Shown one piece after another: positions 1 through 5,643 of a stretch of DNA of 5,825 nucleotides. The stretch is taken from positions 1 to 5,825 of the forward strand of contig CABSEG010000106.1 of assembly GCA_902476645.1 (NCBI GenBank), written 5' to 3'. This DNA comes from an uncultured Lachnospiraceae bacterium (GTDB lineage Bacteria; Bacillota; Clostridia; Lachnospirales; Lachnospiraceae). Positions within the stretch are counted from its first letter, which is position 1; each line of letters opens with the position of its first letter. The position numbers and the translations under genes were made by a program. The notes below the pieces were generated by a model that was not told the origin of the DNA, did no database searches, and was given only the letters and a program-made list of their open reading frames with translations.

Positions 1-468
1 TATGTTTTGGGGGCTATGTTCATCGTCTTTGGTTTGACCCATATTGTGCTTTATTTTCTCAAGGATCGGATGAATTCTTTCCTGCAGATGGATCTGGTAT
101 CCGGGGTTTTTGGAATTGCAGCCGGTATTTTTGTGCTGGTAAAGCCCAAATTGGTGATTGAGCTTTTGCCGTTTCTGGCGGGAGTTTTGATGATCCTGGG
201 TTCTGTCATCAAATTGCAAAATGCGCTGGATTTGAAAAGACTGACCTTTGGAAAATGGTATCTTGGGCTTGGGGCGGCGGCAATCATGCTTTTGATGGGT
301 GTGATTTTGGTTATCAATCCGTTCGAAACCATGCGGGTAATTGTGGTTTTGATGGGTGCCGGAATGTTGGTAGACGGTGCGGTAAATATTTTTCATATGA
401 TTATGATTCAACATATGGTCCGGAAAATGCGAAAGGCCATGGAAGATGAATATCAGATTACAGATTAA
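1..468 (+). CDS. DUF308/HdeD-like integral membrane protein, 3' part (5' end outside window)
   Basis: The reading frame is open to the first base of the window, so this is the C-terminal 155 residues of a longer protein; a TTG at 7 is in frame but there is no reason to treat it as the start. The protein is very hydrophobic, with about five likely membrane segments (roughly residues 1-20, 33-48, 52-75, 86-106 and 110-137 of the visible part), then a basic and acidic cytoplasmic-looking tail. It is built from repeats: a Gly-rich helix, a Pro at 49 or 107, then a second Gly-containing helix, with near-equal spacing in both copies. The first 20 residues match the second half of the same unit. This Gly/Pro repeat layout is typical of the DUF308 family, which includes HdeD, an acid-resistance membrane protein of enterobacteria; the function in Firmicutes is unknown. 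A terminator follows at once, so it belongs to an upstream transcription unit. The family call is from recognition, not a search. Confidence 0.8.
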   Translation, partial: YVLGAMFIVFGLTHIVLYFLKDRMNSFLQMDLVSGVFGIAAGIFVLVKPKLVIELLPFLAGVLMILGSVIKLQNALDLKRLTFGKWYLGLGAAAIMLLMGVILVINPFETMRVIVVLMGAGMLVDGAVNIFHMIMIQHMVRKMRKAMEDEYQITD

Positions 469-473
469 ACAAG

Positions 474-520
474 TCTTCGGCAAAAGACAGGGAATACACT
501 GGCTTTGCCGGAGATTTTTT
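474..520 (+). terminator. Rho-independent terminator of the DUF308 gene
   Basis: The arms 474-484 and 504-514 pair over 11 bp with a single G-T pair, including the core CGGCAAA / TTTGCCG. The loop is 19 nt and is followed directly by six T (515-520). It begins six bases after the stop codon of the membrane protein gene and lies upstream of the trpD promoter, so it separates the two transcription units. Confidence 0.9.
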
Positions 521-562
521 ATGTTTATGCGTGGAATTTAAAAAGTGGGCCGGATTCTTTTG

Positions 563-591
563 TTGACCTTTAGTTTTAGAGATAGTAGAAT
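563..591 (+). promoter_or_regulatory. Sigma-A-type promoter of the trpD-rimO-pgsA-cinA operon
   Basis: A -35 box TTGACC (563-568) and a -10 box TAGAAT (586-591) each match the consensus at five of six positions and are separated by exactly 17 bp. Transcription would start near 598, giving a leader of about 23 nt before the trpD ATG. That leaves no room for a T-box, a leader peptide or a TRAP-type attenuator. Confidence 0.8.
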
Positions 592-620
592 AGACATCAA
601 AGACAGAGAGGAGAATATTC

Positions 621-1643
621 ATGAAAAGAGCCATTAAGACAGTGGTGGAGGGGAAATCCCTTTCACTGGAGGAAGCAAAGAGAGTCATGGATCTGATGTT
701 GGGGGGACAGGCCACCCAGGCCCAGATTGGAGCATTTTTGACAGGTCTTCGCATGAAAGGCGAAACATTGGATGAAATTGTGGGGTGTGCTACAGTGTTG
801 AGGGACCGGGCCGAGCACATTTCGCCCAATGCAGAGAATTACGTAGATATCGTGGGAACCGGTGGAGACGGGAGTAACTCTTTTAATATCTCCACTACCT
901 CGGCTTTTGTAGCGGCAGGCGCCGGTGTTCCTATCGCAAAGCACGGAAACAGGGCTATTTCCAGTAAAAGCGGCTCAGGCGATGTACTGGAGGCATTGGG
1001 GGTTAATATTATGTCAGAACCATCGCAGGTGGAAAAAGCAGTGGAAGAAGTGGGGATCGGCTTTATGTTTGCTCCTGTATTTCACAAATCAATGCGTTAT
1101 GTAAGCCAGGCCAGAAGTGAGATGGGAATTCGCTCCATTTTCAATATTTTAGGTCCTCTGTCCAATCCATCCGGCGCAAAAAATCAGGTAATTGGTGTTT
1201 TTAACCCGGACTTAACGGAGGTATTCGCCCAGGCAATGCGGATGATGGGCGTGCAGAGAGCGCTGGTAGTAAATGCCAGGGATGGAATGGATGAAATTTC
1301 CACGGCCTCTGATACAGTAGTTTCAGAAATAAAAGACGGAAGAGTGGTAAACTATATACTGACACCGGAGGAATTTGGATTTGAACGCACGATTTTGGAG
1401 TGTCTTCAGGGAGGCGATGCCAGGACTAATGCGGAAATTACCTTGGATATTTTAAAGGGATCCACCGGACATCGCAGAGATATCGTTTTGCTAAACGCTG
1501 CGGCCACAATCTATGTCAGCGGCAGAGCAGACTCCATTGCCGAGGGGATTGAGATTGCCAAAGATTCCATTGATTCCGGAAAGGCGCTGCAAAAGCTTCA
1601 GGATCTGATCGCTTTTACCAATCAGGCAAAAGGGGAGAACTAA
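621..1643 (+). CDS. trpD: Anthranilate phosphoribosyltransferase
   Basis: It transfers phosphoribose from PRPP to anthranilate, the second step of the tryptophan branch, in the cytoplasm. The 340-residue length is normal for the monofunctional enzyme. Residues 1-65 form the helical N-terminal glycosyltransferase family 3 domain. The PRPP-binding loop GTGGDG is at 79-84, NIST at 89-92, KHGNR at 107-111 and SSKSGSGD at 114-121, where the family usually has Ala instead of the last Gly. The anthranilate-site region with H155 and R165 leads into FNILGPLSNP at 174-183. The metal-binding Asp-Glu pair is D224/E225 in GMDEIS, and the late GG..A..NA motif is at 264-271. All key residues are present, so it should be active. 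The start is set by AGAGGAGA at 607-614, six bases before the ATG. It is the first gene of the operon, and no other trp gene is in the window. The pyrimidine nucleoside phosphorylases and TrpD2/YbiB proteins share the fold, but the motifs here are those of canonical TrpD. Confidence 0.95.
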   Translation: MKRAIKTVVEGKSLSLEEAKRVMDLMLGGQATQAQIGAFLTGLRMKGETLDEIVGCATVLRDRAEHISPNAENYVDIVGTGGDGSNSFNISTTSAFVAAGAGVPIAKHGNRAISSKSGSGDVLEALGVNIMSEPSQVEKAVEEVGIGFMFAPVFHKSMRYVSQARSEMGIRSIFNILGPLSNPSGAKNQVIGVFNPDLTEVFAQAMRMMGVQRALVVNARDGMDEISTASDTVVSEIKDGRVVNYILTPEEFGFERTILECLQGGDARTNAEITLDILKGSTGHRRDIVLLNAAATIYVSGRADSIAEGIEIAKDSIDSGKALQKLQDLIAFTNQAKGEN

Positions 1644-1646
1644 GAG

Positions 1647-2975
1647 ATGAAGTTACTGTTTGTGTCGCTGGGATGCGATAAAAACCTGGTGGATTCCGAA
1701 GTCATGCTTGGACTGTTGCAAAAACGGGGCTATCAGATGACTGATGTGGAAGAAGAGGCGGAGATTATCGTCATCAATACCTGTTGCTTTATCGGTGACG
1801 CCAAAGAAGAGAGTGTGCAAACCATTTTGGAGATGGCAGAGTATAAGAAGTCGGGAACATGCAAAGCACTGATTGTAACCGGATGCTTGGCACAGCGCTA
1901 CCAGAGGGAGATTTTAGATGAAATTGAACAGGTGGATGCGGTGCTTGGGACCACCACCTATGATGAGATTTTAAAAGCCGTGGATGAGGCATTGGCAGGC
2001 CGCCGCCTGTTGGAATTTCATGATTTGGGCTTACTGCCGGATACAAAGGGAATTTCCAGAGTTTTAACTACAGGAGGACATTTTGCGCATCTGAAAATCG
2101 CGGAAGGATGTGACAAGCATTGCACCTACTGTATCATTCCGAAAATCAGAGGACATTACCGCAGTGTTCCTATGGAGCAGTTGGTGAGAGAAGCGGGGAA
2201 ACTGGCCGAACAGGGCGTGAAGGAGCTAATTTTGGTTGCCCAGGAGACAACCCTTTACGGCAAGGATCTTTACGGGGAGAAATCTCTGCACAGACTGTTA
2301 AAAGAACTCTGTAAAGTAAAAGGAATCCGTTGGATTCGCATTCTATACTGCTATCCGGAGGAGATTTATGATGAGCTGATCCAAACGATCCGGGAAGAAA
2401 AAAAGATTTGCCATTATCTGGACGTGCCTATTCAACATGCGAATGATGATATGTTAAGACGTATGGGGCGAAAAACTACAAAGGCACAGTTGATCTCAAT
2501 CATAGAAAAATTGCGCAGTGAGATTCCGGATATTGCCCTTCGTACGACACTTATCAGCGGTTTCCCGGGTGAGACAGAAAAACAGCATGAAGAACTGATG
2601 GAGTTTGTGGACCAGATGGAGTTTGACCGGCTTGGCGTCTTTGCCTATTCTGCGGAGGAGGGTACACCTGCCGCCTCAATGGAAGATCAGATTCCGGAAG
2701 AAGTCAAGCAGGAGAGAAGAGACCGGATTATGGAGCTTCAGCAGGAAATTTCCTTCGAAAAATCCCAGGACCAAATCGGCAGAGAGCTGGTGGCGATGGT
2801 TGAAGGGAAAGTTGCAGATGAAAACGCATACGTGGCCAGAACCTATGCGGATGCCCCGGATATTGACGGTTATCTGTTTATCAATACAGCGGAACCTTTG
2901 GTATCTGGAGACTTTGTCAGGGTCCGGATCACGGGCGCATTAGAATACGATTTGATAGGAGAACTAGTAGAATGA
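1647..2975 (+). CDS. rimO: Ribosomal protein S12 methylthiotransferase RimO (radical SAM)
   Basis: RimO adds a methylthio group to a conserved aspartate of ribosomal protein S12, using two iron-sulfur clusters and S-adenosylmethionine. The 442 residues have the family layout: an N-terminal methylthiotransferase domain (about 1-105) with cluster cysteines C10, C46 and C80; a radical SAM domain (about 140-350) with the CxxxCxxC motif C155, C159, C162; and a C-terminal TRAM domain (about 375-440) that binds the substrate. The sequence around the radical SAM motif, EGCDKHCTYCIIPKIRG, is the RimO type and differs from the MiaB type, which normally has GCN before the second cysteine. The start follows the trpD stop by three bases, and AGGGGAG at 1631-1637, inside the last trpD codons, is a good ribosome binding site. 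It ends with a 4-base ATGA overlap with pgsA, so the genes are translationally linked. Confidence 0.96.
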   Translation: MKLLFVSLGCDKNLVDSEVMLGLLQKRGYQMTDVEEEAEIIVINTCCFIGDAKEESVQTILEMAEYKKSGTCKALIVTGCLAQRYQREILDEIEQVDAVLGTTTYDEILKAVDEALAGRRLLEFHDLGLLPDTKGISRVLTTGGHFAHLKIAEGCDKHCTYCIIPKIRGHYRSVPMEQLVREAGKLAEQGVKELILVAQETTLYGKDLYGEKSLHRLLKELCKVKGIRWIRILYCYPEEIYDELIQTIREEKKICHYLDVPIQHANDDMLRRMGRKTTKAQLISIIEKLRSEIPDIALRTTLISGFPGETEKQHEELMEFVDQMEFDRLGVFAYSAEEGTPAASMEDQIPEEVKQERRDRIMELQQEISFEKSQDQIGRELVAMVEGKVADENAYVARTYADAPDIDGYLFINTAEPLVSGDFVRVRITGALEYDLIGELVE

Positions 2976-3508
2976 ATGTACCAAATATGCTGACGATTCT
3001 TCGCGTCATCCTGATCCCTTTTTTTGTTGTCTTTATGCTTTTTGACATCACATTTGCAGACAACTATATTGCTTTAGCCATCTTTGTGGTGGCCAGTTTG
3101 ACAGATATGCTGGACGGGTATCTGGCCAGAAAAAAGAATCAGGTAACCAATTTCGGAAAATTTATGGATCCTCTGGCGGATAAGCTGCTGGTATGCACAG
3201 CTCTGATTTGTCTGATGGAACTGGATCGGCTGCCTTGCCTGGTGGTGATCATTATCATTGCCAGAGAATTTATTATCAGCGGCTTTAGGCTGGTTGCCTC
3301 GGATAATGGAATTGTAATCGCTGCCAGCTGGTGGGGAAAATCGAAAACCATCTCCCAGATGATTATGATTATCGTTTTGATTTTGGACTTTGGAGAGCGT
3401 TTTGCCGTGGTGGAAAACGTACTGATTTATCTGGCTTTGATTCTGACCGTGGTCTCTTTAATTGATTATATCCTGAAAAACAAACAGGTTCTGAGTATGC
3501 AGGACTAA
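2972..3508 (+). CDS. pgsA: CDP-diacylglycerol-glycerol-3-phosphate 3-phosphatidyltransferase
   Basis: It makes phosphatidylglycerophosphate from CDP-diacylglycerol and glycerol-3-phosphate, the committed step to phosphatidylglycerol and cardiolipin, in the cytoplasmic membrane. The full CDP-alcohol phosphatidyltransferase signature D..DG..AR(8)G...D...D is present: D45, D48, G49, A52, R53, G62, D66 and D70. The protein is 178 residues, close to the usual 180-195, and mostly hydrophobic, with about six membrane helices; the first begins right after the N-terminal NVPNMLTILR segment, which is itself typical of PgsA. The ATG at 2972 overlaps the rimO stop codon (ATGA) and has AGGAGA at 2957-2962 nine bases upstream, within rimO. 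Related enzymes of the family (phosphatidylserine or cardiolipin synthases) share the signature, but the size, the N-terminus and the link to cinA favour PgsA. Confidence 0.93.
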   Translation: MNVPNMLTILRVILIPFFVVFMLFDITFADNYIALAIFVVASLTDMLDGYLARKKNQVTNFGKFMDPLADKLLVCTALICLMELDRLPCLVVIIIIAREFIISGFRLVASDNGIVIAASWWGKSKTISQMIMIIVLILDFGERFAVVENVLIYLALILTVVSLIDYILKNKQVLSMQD

Positions 3509-3529
3509 AGAAAGCTGGAGGAAAAACTT

Positions 3530-4792
3530 ATGATCGTGGAACTGATCTGTGTGGGAACTGAAATATTGTTGGGAAATATCGTAAACACCAATGCTTCTTA
3601 CCTGGCAAAAAAATGTGCCTTATTAGGTTTGTCTCTGTATTACCAGACTGTGGTGGGGGACAACGAGGAGCGACTAGCTCAGACCCTGGAGCATGCCATG
3701 AAACGCTCTGATATTATCATATTAAGCGGAGGGTTGGGGCCGACAAAGGATGATCTCACCAAGGAAACTGTGGCGAAAGTGCTGGGGCTTTCTCTGAGAG
3801 AGGATAAACATACCAGAAAGCGCATTGAAGAGTATTTTAAAAACAGCCATGTAAAGATTATCACAGATAACAACTGGAAACAGGCGTTAGTTCCTGAGGG
3901 GGCTATCGTGGTAGATAATAAGAATGGGACCGCTCCGGGACTGATTATGAAGGACGGAAAAACGTCTGTGATTTTACTTCCGGGCCCTCCCAATGAGCTG
4001 GTTCCCATGTTTGAACAGGATATTTTCCCCTACTTAAACAAGTTGCAGCCGGAGATCATTTGTTCCTCTATGGTAAAGATCTGCGGATTGGGTGAGAGTT
4101 ATGTGGAAACACAGATCGCAGATCTTATCGCAGAGCAGTCGAATCCCACCATTGCTCCCTACGCAAAAACGGGAGAGGTGCATTTAAGAGTGACCGCGAA
4201 AGCCTCTGATGAGAAAGAAGCCAAAAAACTGATGAAACCGATGATAAAAGAACTCAAAAACCGGTTTGGCTCCAATATTTATACCACGGAAGAAAAGAAA
4301 TCCCTGGAAGAATGTATTGTAGAGCTTCTCATGGAGAAGGGTCTGACGCTGACAACGGCAGAATCCTGTACAGGTGGGGCGTTGGCAGCAAGGTTGACGA
4401 ATGTTCCAGGCGTCTCGGAAGTCTTTCGACAAGGATTTGTCACGTATTCGAACAGGGCGAAAAGGAAGCTTCTGGATGTGAAGAAAAGTACGTTAAAGGA
4501 ATACGGAGCCGTCAGCGATAAAACAGCCAAGGAAATGGCCAAAAACGGGGCCTTCATCACGGGCTCAGATATCTGTATCTCTATTACTGGAATCGCAGGT
4601 CCCGGCGGAGGAACGGATCAAAAACCGGTGGGGTTGGTATACATGGCCTGCTCTTATAAGAATCAGGTGACGGTAAAAGAATATCACTTTAAGGGAGATC
4701 GCTTTAAGGTGCGGGAGAGTTCTGTGGTGAATGCTCTGATCTTACTTCGGGATCAGATTTTAGCAGAAGAAGGAAAGGCCGACACGAAATAG
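3530..4792 (+). CDS. cinA: CinA-family protein: nucleotide pyrophosphatase-like domain plus NMN deamidase (PncC) domain
   Basis: The 420 residues match full-length two-domain CinA. The N-terminal MoCF/COG1058 domain (about 1-170) starts IVELICVGTEILLGNIVNTN and carries SGGLGPTKDD at 66-75 and LPGPPNEL at 150-157. The C-terminal CinA/PncC domain (about 255-415) carries TTAESCTGG at 275-283, with the likely catalytic Ser at 279, and SITGIAGPGGGTDQKPVG at 351-368. PncC converts nicotinamide mononucleotide to nicotinate mononucleotide in the pyridine nucleotide salvage cycle; the N-terminal domain has ADP-ribose pyrophosphatase activity in characterised homologues. In Gram-positive bacteria the gene is known as competence- or damage-inducible. 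GGAGG at 3517-3521, eight bases before the ATG, sets the start. It lies 21 bases after pgsA, the same order as in Bacillus, but recA does not follow here; the next genes are on the other strand. The last codons and the stop form part of a hairpin. Confidence 0.95.
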   Translation: MIVELICVGTEILLGNIVNTNASYLAKKCALLGLSLYYQTVVGDNEERLAQTLEHAMKRSDIIILSGGLGPTKDDLTKETVAKVLGLSLREDKHTRKRIEEYFKNSHVKIITDNNWKQALVPEGAIVVDNKNGTAPGLIMKDGKTSVILLPGPPNELVPMFEQDIFPYLNKLQPEIICSSMVKICGLGESYVETQIADLIAEQSNPTIAPYAKTGEVHLRVTAKASDEKEAKKLMKPMIKELKNRFGSNIYTTEEKKSLEECIVELLMEKGLTLTTAESCTGGALAARLTNVPGVSEVFRQGFVTYSNRAKRKLLDVKKSTLKEYGAVSDKTAKEMAKNGAFITGSDICISITGIAGPGGGTDQKPVGLVYMACSYKNQVTVKEYHFKGDRFKVRESSVVNALILLRDQILAEEGKADTK

Positions 4793-4804
4793 TCCGTGAC
4801 GGCC
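4777..4804. terminator. Shared hairpin between convergent cinA and the minus-strand gene pair
   Basis: The arms GGCCGACACG (4777-4786) and CGTGACGGCC (4795-4804) pair at nine of ten positions with one A-A mismatch, around an 8-nt loop that holds the cinA stop codon (4790-4792). Read on the minus strand it is followed by TTTCCTTCTT, a passable U-rich tail, so it fits best as the terminator of the two minus-strand genes. On the plus strand the nearest T-rich stretch starts about six bases later and is broken, so termination of the cinA transcript would be weaker. Confidence 0.6.
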
Positions 4805-4810
4805 CCGAGA

Positions 4811-5086
4811 TTATTTTAATAGTTTCATCATAGACCGGATGCGATCCATTTTTTCAATTTCCTGTGGACTTTTTCCCATTTTCAGGACCTCAATGATGGC
4901 ATCCATCTCTTCCTGGGAAAAGGTCATTCCCTTAGATTTACTTTGTGAAGCTGCTGCCAGCAAAAATGGCAGCAGCTCATTTTGACTTTTATCCTTTGAC
5001 TGATCAGCCATGGACAGCAGCATCTGGAGCTTGGCAGGATCAATATGTTTTAGATTGGGATGATTCAGTAAATTTGGATCTGACAT
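4811..5086 (-). CDS. Small uncharacterised helical protein, second gene of a coupled pair
   Basis: I do not recognise this family. From the ATG at 5086 the product is 91 residues, starting MSDPNLLNHPNLKHIDPAKL. It has no signal peptide, membrane segment, cysteine or zinc motif. It is predicted mostly helical and rich in Met, Leu, Lys, Ser and Gln, with a hydrophobic central stretch (LLPFLLAAA, 38-46), a Lys/Ser-rich patch (47-53), an acidic helix (FSQEEMDAIIEVLK, 56-69) and a basic C-terminus. The start is chosen because AAAGGAG (5092-5098 on this strand) lies five bases before this ATG. A TTG five codons upstream is also in frame but would put the ribosome binding site inside the coding region. 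The stop of the upstream minus-strand gene overlaps this binding site, so the two are probably translationally coupled and act together. That it is a real gene is well supported by the ribosome binding site and the arrangement. Confidence 0.85.
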   Translation of the reverse strand: MSDPNLLNHPNLKHIDPAKLQMLLSMADQSKDKSQNELLPFLLAAASQSKSKGMTFSQEEMDAIIEVLKMGKSPQEIEKMDRIRSMMKLLK

Positions 5087-5091
5087 GGATA

Positions 5092-5100
5092 CTCCTTTCA
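5092..5100 (-). promoter_or_regulatory. Ribosome binding site fused to the upstream stop codon
   Basis: On the minus strand the sequence TGAAAGGAG holds the stop codon of the 144-codon gene (TGA, 5100-5098) running straight into a strong Shine-Dalgarno sequence for the 91-codon gene, whose ATG lies five bases further on at 5086. This decides the start of the second gene and implies translational coupling, with a ribosome finishing the first gene placed at the binding site of the second. Confidence 0.85.
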
Positions 5101-5532
5101 AGTGGATGAAAACATAGATTGATATGTTTGAAATAGTTCCATCTGTTCCGGCGTCAGGAGAGACTCCGCTATATTCGATGCTCCGTCCTGATTTTGAAAA
5201 GCAGACATCAGCTCCAGTGCCTGCATCATTTGGAGAAATTGCTGCATTTTTTCCCGTTTCACCGGGGAACAGTAGCGGCAGATATCCTGAAGCATATCTG
5301 ACGGTGTGCTATTGGGAGGAGTGGAACAGATGCTCATGTCCGAGGGCTGTCGGTAAAATTGCAGGATATTTTGCAGCTCCATGACCTTAATGTAAACGGC
5401 CAGGGGTTGCTGAAGGGATGGCTCAAGATAAGGGAGGGCTGCCTTTAACATAAGAAACTCTTCCCCATTGGCGATGCGGTCAATGGCCGGGATTCCGGGA
5501 AACTCCTCTTCCATAAAATGCCTCGGTTTCAT
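5098..5532 (-). CDS. Uncharacterised protein, first gene of a coupled minus-strand pair
   Basis: I do not recognise this family. The 144-residue product (starting MKPRHFMEEEFPGIPAIDRI) has no signal peptide or clear membrane segment. It is rich in Met, Gln and Leu. A helical first half (about 22-62) is followed by a Ser/Pro/Thr linker (62-78) holding C69, then a helix-rich second half with C85 and C88 in the segment DICRYC, a Met/Gln helix (about 93-113) and a C-terminal LLTPEQMELFQTYQ segment. The start is uncertain. The ATG at 5532 has only a poor purine-rich sequence before it. The ATG at 5514, giving 138 residues, has GAGG at 5521-5524 six bases upstream and would also leave a sensible leader after the promoter proposed at 5546-5574. 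Some spacing features are shared with the 91-residue partner (see findings). It may be a sporulation or structural accessory protein, but that is only a guess from the promoter. Confidence 0.8.
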   Translation of the reverse strand: MKPRHFMEEEFPGIPAIDRIANGEEFLMLKAALPYLEPSLQQPLAVYIKVMELQNILQFYRQPSDMSICSTPPNSTPSDMLQDICRYCSPVKREKMQQFLQMMQALELMSAFQNQDGASNIAESLLTPEQMELFQTYQSMFSST

Positions 5533-5545
5533 GTTTCTTTCTAAA

Positions 5546-5574
5546 ACTATATGTGTGTCAGACGAATGTTATGA
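5546..5574 (-). promoter_or_regulatory. Candidate sigma-E-like promoter for the minus-strand gene pair
   Basis: Read on the minus strand there is TCATAAC (5574-5568), a 14-base spacer, then CATATAGT (5553-5546). The Bacillus sigma-E pattern is roughly kmATATT, 14-15 bases, CATACAnT. The -10 differs at one position and the -35 at two. As a sigma-A promoter it is poor: the hexamer 17 bp before TATAGT is TCATAA, with only two matches to TTGACA. Transcription would begin near 5540, very close to the ATG at 5532 and about 26 bases before the ATG at 5514. Motif matching by eye only. Confidence 0.4.
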
Positions 5575-5599
5575 CAGGCAGCAAAAAAATTCATATAGT
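5571..5599 (+). promoter_or_regulatory. Promoter of the 42-codon plus-strand gene (sigma-A or sigma-K type)
   Basis: ATGACA (5571-5576) and TATAGT (5594-5599) each match the sigma-A boxes at five of six positions with a 17-bp spacer. The same DNA also fits the sigma-K pattern AC, 16-17 bases, CATAnnnTA: AC at 5574-5575, 16 bases, then CATATAGTA at 5592-5600. The sequence alone cannot decide between a vegetative and a late mother-cell promoter. Its -35 region overlaps that of the divergent minus-strand promoter. Confidence 0.65.
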
Positions 5600-5604
5600 A
5601 ATAA

Positions 5605-5621
5605 GGGGGAATCGTTTCCTC
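5605..5621 (+). other. Small stem-loop at the predicted 5' end of the 42-codon gene transcript
   Basis: GGGGGAA (5605-5611) can pair with TTTCCTC (5615-5621) over 7 bp, two of them G-T, with a 3-nt loop. The predicted transcription start is near 5606, so the RNA would begin in this stem, ten bases upstream of the AAGGAG ribosome binding site. It may protect the 5' end of a short mRNA. It could also be chance. Confidence 0.35.
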
Positions 5622-5643
5622 ATTAAGTGAGAAGGAGTTTGTC

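Noticed and set aside
469..620. Possible T-box or trp attenuator upstream of trpD
   Set aside because: The only strong hairpin (474-514 plus T6) lies upstream of the promoter at 563-591, so it is not in the trpD leader, and no T-box core or Trp-rich leader peptide was seen.
458..829. Minus-strand open frame of 123 codons
   Set aside because: It crosses the terminator and promoter between the membrane gene and trpD and overlaps the conserved start of trpD on the other strand; it has no recognisable product.
3139..4560. Several minus-strand open frames inside pgsA and cinA
   Set aside because: They are antisense to strongly conserved enzymes and have no ribosome binding sites or family features; they are products of codon bias.
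5124..5384. Plus-strand open frame of 86 codons opposite the 144-codon minus-strand gene
   Set aside because: It has no ribosome binding site and no plausible composition, and lies wholly inside a minus-strand gene with better support.
4811..5532. Toxin-antitoxin pair
   Set aside because: The tight coupling and small size prompted the idea, but neither protein shows a DNA-binding antitoxin motif or known toxin residues, and the first protein is larger than typical for such pairs.
5571..5630. Plus-strand 19-codon frame beginning ATGACAGGC
   Set aside because: Its ATG is inside the -35 box of the promoter for the 42-codon gene, so it would not be on that transcript, and it has no ribosome binding site.
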